DNA of 37,914 nt from Desulfobulbaceae bacterium (lineage in GTDB: Bacteria; Desulfobacterota; Desulfobulbia; Desulfobulbales; Desulfobulbaceae). Positions 18,117-28,057 of the stretch are shown here, piece by piece (position 1 is the stretch's first letter; each line of letters begins with the position of its first letter). Both the position numbers and the translations under genes were made by a program. The notes under the pieces were generated by a model. It saw nothing but the letters and a program-made list of their open reading frames with translations, ran no database searches and was not told where the DNA came from. The stretch covers positions 1 through 37,914 of the forward strand of contig JAUWLT010000004.1 of the NCBI GenBank assembly GCA_030613515.1, read 5' to 3'.

Positions 18117-19768
18117 TGAAAAAACTGACACTGAAAACCTATCGCCGCACCTTCCAGATCTTTGTCGCAATATCCTTTATCATTATCCCCATTCTTAACC
18201 GTACTGATTACAGCTATGTGTATGGCAACTATTTCTCATTTCATCTGTTTGGTATAACGTTTGCCGATCCGTTGGCTGTATTGCAGTTGACTGTAAAAAA
18301 TTTCTACCTCACTGTAGATAATGCAATCGGTACCTTGCTGCCGCTGTTGCTTGCTTTCGCTCTTGGAACGGTCTTCTGTTCCTGGATCTGTGCGTACGGT
18401 CTTTTGTCGGAATGGACCCAGCAACTGAGCAGAAAAATTATGGGTCGTGGCCGTAAGGGATTACCACTCGACATGAATGGATTTCCTTTTAAAATGGCCA
18501 TCTTTACTCTTGGTTTCATCGGCTTTTTCATCTTCTCGACCACTCCGATACTGAATCAACTTTCAATGCCCGCCTGGTACACCAGGTTTTTTCAGTATTA
18601 CTTTGGTCAGGACATTATATCGCTCTGTTTTCTTTTCATTTTGGCAGTGCTGGCTTTAGAATTTTTTGCCGGCAAACGTCTCTGGTGCCGCTATGTCTGT
18701 CCCCAGTCGATTTTGATCACCTTAACTAAACAGTTCAACCGTAAGCGTATGAAGGTGGTTTTTGACCGGGAAAAATGTATCTGTAAACCAGGGCGTGAAC
18801 GGTGTGAATCTGCCTGTACTCTAAGTTTAAAGCCCAAAACACTTTATGATAGGGCTGAACTGGAATGCAGTAACTGTGGTGACTGTGTTGTGGCCTGCAA
18901 AAAAATGGGCAAGGCACTGTCCTTTGAATGGTTGCAGGGCAGAGAGTTTCTGGAGAGGACGGATTTTAAGGAAAGTATCCCTGAGCTGAAAAAAATTGGT
19001 ATTGGTCTTGCTGGGTTATCCGTGCTTATGGTCGTGAGTTATTATGTAGTTCCGGTAGTACGGAATGTAGAGTTTGCCGGAGAAAAATCGATGACCGAGA
19101 ACGCGCTGCTCAGCAATAAAAAAATCGCCTGGAATGACTCCAGGGGGGCCCAGTATTATGAACTGCTGAAGAATGGTACTCTGATCTGTGTGGGTGGTGA
19201 CTGGCCGGTGGAAGGTTTCAAGGGATGGCGGTGGGAATCCGTTGATGAAAATGGTTCCTTTAAAATTGTCAAAGAGGCTTCCCAACCAGGAATCTATACC
19301 ATTGCAAGAATGAGCAGTAAGATGGGCAGTGGTGGCCGCTTTATCATGGAACAGTATGTCGATGGTTCCATGGTTGAGGGAGAAGCTGAGGAATATCGCA
19401 TTGAAACCTATGATATTCTTGTATCAAGTCATGAAGAAATTGCTACGGTTATGGATGCTCGAGCAATCCTGAACCGGTATGCCGACGAAACCTATATTTT
19501 TGATCTCTCTGTCTTTGATCCCGGGGGTAAAAAGATCAAGAAAATTTTGACCGAGGGCGATCTGATTACCATCGAAGGCATGTTGACAGCCGTTCATCGC
19601 TGGATCAACAGTCCGGTTATCACTGCCTCAAGAGGCAAACCACCCAAGTTGCCGATTCATACCAGTATGGAGATACGTTTCCGCGACGGCCGGGTGAAAG
19701 TGATCAGTTTCGTTACTAACTCTACCAGGGACCGGAGTTCAGAGGTATTTGAGGATCTGTGGTTTTAA
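18116..19768 (+). CDS. napH: NapH-like membrane polyferredoxin with unusual ~220-aa C-terminal extension
   Basis: TM region with CSWICAYGLLSEW and WCRYVCPQSI, ferredoxin motifs CSNCGDCVVAC, then an extra TM (GIGLAGLSVLMVVSYYVVPVV) and a soluble domain. Confidence 0.75.
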   Translation: MKKLTLKTYRRTFQIFVAISFIIIPILNRTDYSYVYGNYFSFHLFGITFADPLAVLQLTVKNFYLTVDNAIGTLLPLLLAFALGTVFCSWICAYGLLSEWTQQLSRKIMGRGRKGLPLDMNGFPFKMAIFTLGFIGFFIFSTTPILNQLSMPAWYTRFFQYYFGQDIISLCFLFILAVLALEFFAGKRLWCRYVCPQSILITLTKQFNRKRMKVVFDREKCICKPGRERCESACTLSLKPKTLYDRAELECSNCGDCVVACKKMGKALSFEWLQGREFLERTDFKESIPELKKIGIGLAGLSVLMVVSYYVVPVVRNVEFAGEKSMTENALLSNKKIAWNDSRGAQYYELLKNGTLICVGGDWPVEGFKGWRWESVDENGSFKIVKEASQPGIYTIARMSSKMGSGGRFIMEQYVDGSMVEGEAEEYRIETYDILVSSHEEIATVMDARAILNRYADETYIFDLSVFDPGGKKIKKILTEGDLITIEGMLTAVHRWINSPVITASRGKPPKLPIHTSMEIRFRDGRVKVISFVTNSTRDRSSEVFEDLWF

Positions 19769-19810
19769 TAATATCGGTGGGCACTTTTATTTTGCAACAA
19801 CGTTATATGT

Positions 19811-19832
19811 GTAGGGTGGGCTGTGCCCACCG
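19811..19832. repeat. GTAG-type REP hairpin, second family
   Basis: GTAG-GGTGGGC-TGT-GCCCACC-G. Confidence 0.65.
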
Positions 19833-19848
19833 TTGTAGGGGAGAAACA

Positions 19849-20334
19849 ATGAAAACAATTCTTCGTCTAATTACCGTGTTTTTTGGTATTGTTATCTTTA
19901 CTTCGATATCTTCTGCTGCAGACATTGATAATGCGGCAAAGAATGGTGACCGTTTTATAATCGACGAGACGACGGTCACTGATACCGGGACCGGGTTAAT
20001 GTGGGCTGCTGGCGATAACGGTACCGACATCAGTCTGGTTGATGCACAAGCGTATTGTGAAAACTATACCGGTGGCGGATATGACGACTGGCGGCTGCCC
20101 ACCCAGGACGAATTGGCCACCCTCTTTGAGCTGGAAGCCTATAAAGGCAGCGGCTATTCCATAGTCGCTAACATAAAACTAACCGGGTGTTGTCCCTGGG
20201 CCTCGGATCGAAAGGACGCAAGGGTTGCCAGTTTTGATTTCGAATACGGCAATCCGGACTGGGGACATCCCATGTCAACCATCAATGCCAGGGCGCTGCC
20301 GGTCCGTGCTGCCGCAGGGCTGAAAACCAGGTGA
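19849..20334 (+). CDS. Exported DUF1566 (Lcl C-terminal-like) protein
   Basis: Signal peptide; VTDTGTGLMWAAGDNGTDISLVDAQAYCENYTGGGYDDWRLPTQDELATLF. Confidence 0.8.
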   Translation: MKTILRLITVFFGIVIFTSISSAADIDNAAKNGDRFIIDETTVTDTGTGLMWAAGDNGTDISLVDAQAYCENYTGGGYDDWRLPTQDELATLFELEAYKGSGYSIVANIKLTGCCPWASDRKDARVASFDFEYGNPDWGHPMSTINARALPVRAAAGLKTR

Positions 20335-20338
20335 TGGG

Positions 20339-20683
20339 TTAACGCTGGTTATCCTCTTTTCCAACCGGTTTTTTTCGCAGTCCGTCAATGGCGTGTCTGA
20401 TTCCCATGATCGGATTCGTTAAAAGCATCCTTGGACCTATTTCACGCATTATTTTTCGAATTGACTCCCGTTTGTCCGGCCTGTAGCAGTGGACCGGACA
20501 TTTTCCGCAGGTAGTTTTTCCATTCTGAAAGGGGCAGTTGTCCAACCGTTTACGGGCATAGGCAAGCAGTTTGTTGCATTCCGGGCATAATTCATGATTG
20601 TGATGGTGATTGAGACGGCAGTAGTGGCGGATCATCACCTCGATAGTTTTTTTTTCGCGTTGGATTCGGCTTATATTTTTCAT
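20339..20683 (-). CDS. ygbA: YgbA-like 'nitrous oxide-stimulated promoter' family protein
   Basis: REKKTIEVMIRHYCRLNHHHNHELCPECNKLLAYARKRLDNCPFQNGKTTCGKCPVHCYRPDKRESIRKIMREIGPRMLLTNPIMGIRHAIDGL, with family-typical cysteine spacing. Confidence 0.85.
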   Translation of the reverse strand: MKNISRIQREKKTIEVMIRHYCRLNHHHNHELCPECNKLLAYARKRLDNCPFQNGKTTCGKCPVHCYRPDKRESIRKIMREIGPRMLLTNPIMGIRHAIDGLRKKPVGKEDNQR

Positions 20684-20860
20684 ACGGATTTGTTTTATAG
20701 GTCGTATCTGTGACAATCTTGTAAAATTATATTTTTTTGCTATCCCGTTATTCCTGCGTAGGAGAGATGCGTTGCCTGTGATTGTTTACGAACAATCTGC
20801 CTCTATTTATGCCATAGGTCAAGTCATTCCTCTGGCAGGATGACGGAGGCAGAATAGAGT

Positions 20861-20911
20861 GTTACCAATTGGTGACACTCGAAAATGGCGGGTTCGTTAC
20901 CTGGTGGTAAC
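20861..20911. promoter_or_regulatory. Paired activator dyads upstream of the tetraheme/NrfCD/HAO operon
   Basis: GTTACC-AATT-GGTGAC (20861-20876) and GTTACC-TGGT-GGTAAC (20896-20911), 35 bp apart. Confidence 0.8.
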
Positions 20912-20961
20912 GATGCGGGCGACTGAATGTGTAATTGCTTTAAAATACATCACTTTTTTTT

Positions 20962-20977
20962 TGGAACAGGAATTGCA
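20962..20977 (+). promoter_or_regulatory. Sigma54 -24/-12 promoter
   Basis: TGG-AACA-GGAA-TTGCA, 50 bp after the second dyad. Confidence 0.8.
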
Positions 20978-21033
20978 TCTCTTAGAAAAATTGAAAGTAA
21001 AATTATTGTCGCTGTTAACGCAGGGAGGTTTTC

Positions 21034-21582
21034 GTGCAACAGGAGTACAAGTCAAAAAGCTACAGCCATGTGTTCAAGATCATTCTAATTTTGATCGCTG
21101 TCTTAGGTCTTGGAGTTGCTGTGCGGGCGATGGTGATGCCGAAGACGTTTGGCGAATTCGGCCACTATAGAGGCAGTGCCATTGAAGATGAGATGAACCG
21201 GCCCATCCGCAACGGAACCAATGCCTCCTGTCTTGTCTGTCACCCTTATATCAGGCAAATGCATTTGGAAGGTGTGCATAATACGGTTTCCTGCGAGTTC
21301 TGTCATGGTCCGATGGCGGATCATGTCAAAGACGGCAAGGTAATTGCCGACCTGCCCATGAAACAGGGCGAGGAAATAAAAAAACTCTGTCTGCGCTGCC
21401 ATAACCAGATCATCAGGGCTCGGCCCAAAGAGTCGATAAAGATGATATCCATGCCCCAGCATCTTGAAGAGAAACATGTTCGAATAGATCATAACTGTAA
21501 TCAATGCCATAATGTCCACGCTCCGCTGATGTGGGTAAATCAGGCCAAGGCCATTGTCGGTGCAGGGGGGGACAGCAAATGA
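21034..21582 (+). CDS. Membrane-anchored tetraheme c-type cytochrome
   Basis: N-terminal TM; CLVCH, CEFCH, CLRCH, CNQCH. Confidence 0.85.
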   Translation: MQQEYKSKSYSHVFKIILILIAVLGLGVAVRAMVMPKTFGEFGHYRGSAIEDEMNRPIRNGTNASCLVCHPYIRQMHLEGVHNTVSCEFCHGPMADHVKDGKVIADLPMKQGEEIKKLCLRCHNQIIRARPKESIKMISMPQHLEEKHVRIDHNCNQCHNVHAPLMWVNQAKAIVGAGGDSK

Positions 21583-22388
21583 TGGACGTTATACAAAAAG
21601 AAATGTCCCGGGATCGAAGGGCATTTATCAAAAACGTGCTGAGCGGAACCATAGCCGGTTCACTGCTGCTGGTAATTCCGGCAGGTGCTATGGATCTGGG
21701 AAATATACCGGAACAGATTACCGGTATGCGTGATGATACGGAACCATTTATTACCAAAAGAAAATTTGCTTTTATCGTTGATATTACCCGTTGCATTGGC
21801 TGCGGTTCCTGTTGTGTGGCCGATAAAAATGAATACCAGGTTCCCGATGGCATGTATCGGACCTGGGTTGAACGGTATGTGATTGATGATGAGGATAATG
21901 TATACGTTGACAGCCCGAATGGAGGGTTGGACGGATACCAGGAGCCGCGCAAGGATATTCCACATCCCGTTCGCGACACCTTTTTTGTGCCTAAGCTCTG
22001 CAATATGTGTGAGCATCCCTCCTGTGTGCAGGTCTGCCCGGTTGGTGCAACCTATCAGACCGATGACGGCTTTGTGTTAATTGATGCCAAGCGTTGCGTT
22101 GCCTGCGGTTACTGCATCCAGGCCTGTCCCTACTCTGTTCGCTTTATCAATCCCAAGACCAAGACCGCTGATAAATGTACCTGGTGTTATCACCGGGTTC
22201 GCAAGGGACTGCTGCCTGTCTGTGTTAATGTCTGTCCGGTACAGGCCAGGAAATTCGGTGACTTGAATGATAAGGAATCCGAAGTGTACAAAATTTTGCA
22301 CCAGCCGCATGTGGTCTCGATCCTGAAACCGGGAATGGGAAATAAACCGTCGCTCCACTATGTGGGCTTACGAAGAGAGGTGGTCTAA
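21579..22388 (+). CDS. NrfC/TtrB-like 4Fe-4S electron transfer subunit with Tat-like signal
   Basis: SRDRRAFIKNVLSG; CIGCGSCCVAD, CNMCEHPSCVQVCPVGA, CVACGYCIQACPY, CTWCYHRV...CVNVCP. Confidence 0.88.
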   Translation: MMDVIQKEMSRDRRAFIKNVLSGTIAGSLLLVIPAGAMDLGNIPEQITGMRDDTEPFITKRKFAFIVDITRCIGCGSCCVADKNEYQVPDGMYRTWVERYVIDDEDNVYVDSPNGGLDGYQEPRKDIPHPVRDTFFVPKLCNMCEHPSCVQVCPVGATYQTDDGFVLIDAKRCVACGYCIQACPYSVRFINPKTKTADKCTWCYHRVRKGLLPVCVNVCPVQARKFGDLNDKESEVYKILHQPHVVSILKPGMGNKPSLHYVGLRREVV

Positions 22389-23590
22389 TGAGTCCTGAAC
22401 ATGGAGTAGCGGCAGCAACCGCCTTGACCAATTTTGTTTTCCCCAACGATCTTCATGTGCACTGGAGCCTGATGATCGTTCTGTATCCCTATATTACCGG
22501 TATTGTGGCCGGCGCATTTATAGTGTCCTCACTCTATCATGTTTTTCATATTGAATCATTGAAGCCGGTGTCCCGCTATGCCCTGATCTTTGCTCTGGCC
22601 TTTGTGGCCTTTGCCACCATGCCGTTGCTCAATCATCTGGGCCATCCTGAGCGGGCAATGAGTATGATGTTTACCCCGAGCGCCTCCTCGGCAATGGCCG
22701 GTTTCGGTTATATCTATTCCGCCTATACCGTGCTCCTTATTCTTGAGATTTTGCTTATCTATCGCCCGACCCTGGTTGCCCTGAAAAAGACTTCGACAGG
22801 CTATATGCAAAAGCTATACGGCGTCCTGACCCTGGGCAGTGACAACGTGTCGGAAAAGTCCCTGGCCCTGGATCATAAAATAATCGCCTTTCTGGCAGCC
22901 ATAGGTATTCCCATGGCCTGTACCCTGCACGGCTATGTCGGTTTCATCTTTGGCGGGGTCAAGGCTAATCCCATGTGGGCTACACCCCTGATGCCGGTTA
23001 TTTTTCTGCTGTCAGCCAGTGTCTCCGGCATTGCCGGTATTATCCTCTCCTATATCCTGATCAAGACCTTTACCCGTAAGGCCCTTGATATGGACTGTGT
23101 CCGGACATTAATCAAGTTCCTCTGGGGCTGCTTTATCCTGGACTTTGTTTTTGAGATGCTTGAGCTTTTCTCCCATTACTATATGGCGACACATCACTGG
23201 CATCAACTGCATGCTCTCTACTTTGGCCCGCTGTACGGAACCTTCTGGGTAGCCCAGGTCGGCATTTTCTCCGTCATTCCTTTTGTAGCGCTTGGCATAC
23301 TCTCCCTGGTGAAACTGCCCGATGGCGTGGTGAAGTTTTTTGGTTCCATTGTCTCATTGATGATCCTTATTCAGGTTCTGCTCATGCGCTGGAATGTTGT
23401 TATCGGCGGCCAGTTGATGTCCAAAAGCGAACGGGGCCATACGGTTTTTCATCCGGAATGGTTTGAGAAGGAGGGTATTCTGGTTTCAATTATTATCATG
23501 ATTCTGCCTATCGTTTTTCTCTTTCTTCTCAGCAAGGTTTTTCCTTTCTGGCTTGATGATGATCCGGCAGCAAATAAGCAGTCTGTCTGA
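22388..23590 (+). CDS. NrfD/PsrC-family integral membrane subunit
   Basis: Polytopic, ~400 aa, directly after the NrfC-like subunit (TAATG overlap); NHLGHPERAMSMM pattern. Confidence 0.85.
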   Translation: MSPEHGVAAATALTNFVFPNDLHVHWSLMIVLYPYITGIVAGAFIVSSLYHVFHIESLKPVSRYALIFALAFVAFATMPLLNHLGHPERAMSMMFTPSASSAMAGFGYIYSAYTVLLILEILLIYRPTLVALKKTSTGYMQKLYGVLTLGSDNVSEKSLALDHKIIAFLAAIGIPMACTLHGYVGFIFGGVKANPMWATPLMPVIFLLSASVSGIAGIILSYILIKTFTRKALDMDCVRTLIKFLWGCFILDFVFEMLELFSHYYMATHHWHQLHALYFGPLYGTFWVAQVGIFSVIPFVALGILSLVKLPDGVVKFFGSIVSLMILIQVLLMRWNVVIGGQLMSKSERGHTVFHPEWFEKEGILVSIIIMILPIVFLFLLSKVFPFWLDDDPAANKQSV

Positions 23591-23767
23591 TGAGTAGGTT
23601 GCTATGAGAAAAAACACATTTTCCCAAGAACAATACAAAATGAAAGGAGGGCATACCACGTTGAATAAAAGGAGGTGACAGTGCAGACAGCGAAAGTTTG
23701 CAGGTAATTCGTAGATCGAATTGCATCTGGTTTAAGGTTAAAGACGTTCATATCAGGAGGAAACTGA

Positions 23768-25363
23768 ATGAAACATTTGAAAAAAACATTTTGTATTGCA
23801 GTCCTTGGGCTTTTTGCTGCCGGTTCGGCCTTTGCCACCACTGAGCAGTCAAAAAATACCCAGGACGAGGCGGCTAAAGCAATAAATGTGAAATGTGTGA
23901 ACTGCCATTTGAAAGAGAACGTTTCCCTGGTGAAACAGTGGCAGCATTCACCCCATGCAGCGGCAAAAGATGGTCAGGTCGGCTGTTATAACTGTCATGC
24001 CGCCAATAAAGGCGATGAACTTGGCTATGAGCATGAAGGTGCATTTATCAAGACCATTCTCTCGCCCATTGATTGTAATTTTTGCCATGAGCGCGAAGTA
24101 AAAGAGATGGTTAACTCGCATCATGCCACTGCCGGTGAAATTATGGCTTCACTGGATAACGTGGTTGGTGAGGTTATCTGCTCCATGGAACCCACCAAGG
24201 CCGATGTTGTCAACGGCTGCTGGCAGTGCCATGGCTCAGTGATTAAGATTAAACGTGGTAAAGACGGCAAGCCGCTTCATAATGAAGCCAAGGCCGTTAT
24301 GATCGATTACATGACCTGGCCCAATACCGGCATTGGCCGGATCAATCCGGATGGTTCCAAGGGTTCCTGTATGGCCTGCCATTCCAAGCATTCCTTCCGT
24401 TCCTCGATTGCCCGTCAGCCTGAGAACTGCGGAAAATGTCATCTTGGCCCGGATCATCCGCAGATGGAGATCTATAACGAGTCTAAGCATGGTATTGCCT
24501 ATAATGCTTCTGTCCGTGAAGGCGGAGCCAACGGCATGAATATCCTAAAGAATGGATCCTGGGTATTAGGTAAAGACTATTATTCAGCTCCTACCTGTTC
24601 TACCTGCCATATGGGTGCTTATGTGAAACTGGACGGTGGAATTGCTCCGAATACCCATAACGTTGGTGATCGTATTTCCTGGACCCTGCGTCCGAAAGTT
24701 TCCGTTAAATTGAATCGTGTAATTTTTAACGACGGCACAGTTGCAGATGTACCTGGTGATATTCCGCCTATGGCCGGACAGGAAGCCAAGTATAAAACCT
24801 ATGTACTGAAAGACGGCAAACTGAAAAAAACCATGGCCACCAAGCAGGTTGCCAAGGTTATCTCTTGGGAAGATCGTCGTAACAACATGAAGGGCGCATG
24901 TAAATCCTGTCATGGTATGCAGCAGGTGGATAACTTCTACACCCAGTTTGATTCTCTTGTTGTTACCTATAATGAGAAGTTTGCCAAGCCGACCAAAATG
25001 CTGTACGGAATGGCAAAGAAGGATGGCCTGATCCATGGTTCTACCTTCCATACCGAACTTGGTTGGATCTGGTGGGAGATCTGGCATCATGAAGGTCGTC
25101 GTGCCCGTCACGGCGCTGCCATGCAGGGGCCGGATTATACCCATTGGCATGGAATGTACGAAGTTGCCAAGCACTTCTATTTTAAGTTTATCCCCGAGCT
25201 GATGCATCTTGCAGAGGCTAAAGGTATGACGGAGAAGTACGAGAAGGTTATCAACGAGTTGCTTGCCAAACCTGAGCATGCCTGGTACAAAGCAGGCTTT
25301 GATACTGGCCAGATGGAAGCTATCAAGGCTGAGGCTGCCGAACGTTACGGAGACAAGAAGTAA
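23768..25363 (+). CDS. Octaheme hydroxylamine oxidoreductase-like cytochrome c (putative nitrite reductase)
   Basis: Signal peptide; eight CxxCH motifs (CVNCH, CYNCH, CNFCH, CWQCH, CMACH, CGKCH, CSTCH, CKSCH); HAO-like C-terminal region HHEGRRARHGAAMQGPDYTHWHGMYEVAKHFY. Confidence 0.88.
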   Translation: MKHLKKTFCIAVLGLFAAGSAFATTEQSKNTQDEAAKAINVKCVNCHLKENVSLVKQWQHSPHAAAKDGQVGCYNCHAANKGDELGYEHEGAFIKTILSPIDCNFCHEREVKEMVNSHHATAGEIMASLDNVVGEVICSMEPTKADVVNGCWQCHGSVIKIKRGKDGKPLHNEAKAVMIDYMTWPNTGIGRINPDGSKGSCMACHSKHSFRSSIARQPENCGKCHLGPDHPQMEIYNESKHGIAYNASVREGGANGMNILKNGSWVLGKDYYSAPTCSTCHMGAYVKLDGGIAPNTHNVGDRISWTLRPKVSVKLNRVIFNDGTVADVPGDIPPMAGQEAKYKTYVLKDGKLKKTMATKQVAKVISWEDRRNNMKGACKSCHGMQQVDNFYTQFDSLVVTYNEKFAKPTKMLYGMAKKDGLIHGSTFHTELGWIWWEIWHHEGRRARHGAAMQGPDYTHWHGMYEVAKHFYFKFIPELMHLAEAKGMTEKYEKVINELLAKPEHAWYKAGFDTGQMEAIKAEAAERYGDKK

Positions 25364-25396
25364 TAGAAACCGTATAATTCGTTTAGAGTAGAATCT

Positions 25397-25438
25397 CCGC
25401 CCCGTTTTCCACTTCAGGAAATCGGGGCGGTTTTTTTT
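25397..25438 (+). terminator. Strong Rho-independent terminator
   Basis: CCGCCCCG ... CGGGGCGG followed by TTTTTTTT. Confidence 0.92.
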
Positions 25439-25455
25439 ATTGAGGATTTGTAGAT

Positions 25456-26145
25456 ATGTACCGAGACAAAAAAAGAAAAACAATGCGGTTGGTAACGTTT
25501 GTTTTTGCTGCTTTGCTGGCAATGACTCTTTCTGTTTATGCTGAGGATAAAAAAGTAGAAACGCTGTTAGATCAAGTTATATCCTTAAAGCTTGGTTTGA
25601 ATGGATATGCTGTTGGTGAAAAACTTTCTGCTGACCAGAAAAAAACAGCTGAAAAGAATCCTGTGCAAGGTGATGCCTACGAGGGAACCTATAAGTTTAA
25701 TGCTGAGGAGCTGATTGTCGTTGTTGATGCAAAAACAGACAGAATTCTGGCCATGTATCAGCAAAAAAAAGATGCTGATAAAGAACAGTTTAAGGCAATG
25801 GTTGCCGGCCTGATGGATCATTTTGATACTCCCACCACCATGGCTCATGGCAAGATGCTGTACTGGGCATTTAATAAACACGGGGCTGTTTCAGAAGATG
25901 TTTTTAATGCCTCAAAAAAGATAAAGGAGACCAGTGATCTTGGGATTATAGCCACTGTTAAATTTAGTTCTGAGCTTGATATAACTCCTGATTTAACTGT
26001 GAAGCAAGAAGGCATGGAAGAAAAAAATGACGGAGTTAAAAAAGAAGGAAAGAAAGAAGAACAAACACCAACCGGAGCAATCTATTTTATTATTACTTCT
26101 GACCTTCTGGTCAAAGAGTTCATGGCCGATCACACTCAAGAATAG
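25456..26145 (+). CDS. Exported hypothetical protein
   Basis: Signal peptide (RLVTFVFAALLAMTLSVYAE); no recognised family; ATG 25456 or 25483. Confidence 0.65.
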   Translation: MYRDKKRKTMRLVTFVFAALLAMTLSVYAEDKKVETLLDQVISLKLGLNGYAVGEKLSADQKKTAEKNPVQGDAYEGTYKFNAEELIVVVDAKTDRILAMYQQKKDADKEQFKAMVAGLMDHFDTPTTMAHGKMLYWAFNKHGAVSEDVFNASKKIKETSDLGIIATVKFSSELDITPDLTVKQEGMEEKNDGVKKEGKKEEQTPTGAIYFIITSDLLVKEFMADHTQE

Positions 26146-26287
26146 AATACCTGCCAGGTAAATTTTTCCGGCCGCATTTTCCTGAATTTGACTTTTTCCT
26201 CACTCTTTGCTATATTTCTTCGTTTTGTGTGGGCTGCTTACTTCCGTGTCGGAATGGTATTCAGCCTTTCCTCTTGTAATTACCTAA

Positions 26288-27607
<1,320 letters not shown>

Positions 27608-27760
27608 GTTAAGGGTAAGGGAAAAGGGAAAAGGAAATTGGCCGTTGGTAGGTTTGTTCCTTTTCCCTTACTTTCTCCCTTGATTTTGCCATGACTGTGT
27701 CCCATTGTATGACAGATACAGTACGCTGATAATTATGTTTTTATTTTAAGGAGGCCGTAA

Positions 27761-28039
27761 ATGGCTCGTATTACTGTTGAAGATTGTCTTGAGCAGGTAG
27801 GTGATGATAATCGTTTTGCCCTGGTTCATCTTGCTGTTGAACGTATCCGTCAGCACAGGAAAGGAGAACCTTTCCTTGTGCAGGGGAAAAACAAGGAAAT
27901 CGTTATGACCCTGCGTGAAATTTCCGCCGGTGAGGTGACCTTTGAAAATATTCAGGAACTGCCTAAACAGCGCCGAGCCCGGGAAGAAGCAGACCGTGAA
28001 GAGACTGCACCGGCAGAAACTGAAGAAGATCAGGCATAG
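27761..28039 (+). CDS. rpoZ: DNA-directed RNA polymerase subunit omega
   Basis: MARITVEDCLEQVGDDNRFALVHLAVERIRQ. Confidence 0.85.
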   Translation: MARITVEDCLEQVGDDNRFALVHLAVERIRQHRKGEPFLVQGKNKEIVMTLREISAGEVTFENIQELPKQRRAREEADREETAPAETEEDQA

Positions 28040-28057
28040 ACAGGTCATTGAGCAGTC

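Noticed and set aside
20859-21170. 103-aa plus-strand ORF covering the dyads and sigma54 promoter
   Set aside because: Overlaps regulatory sites and the start of the tetraheme cytochrome; not protein-like.
21034-21582. Tetraheme cytochrome as NrfH/NapC
   Set aside because: Four CxxCH and an N-terminal TM fit loosely, but there is no NrfA partner and assignment within the NapC/NirT family could not be confirmed by eye.
24584-25522. 312-aa minus-strand ORF opposite the octaheme cytochrome
   Set aside because: Antisense to eight-CxxCH coding sequence; no protein family signal.
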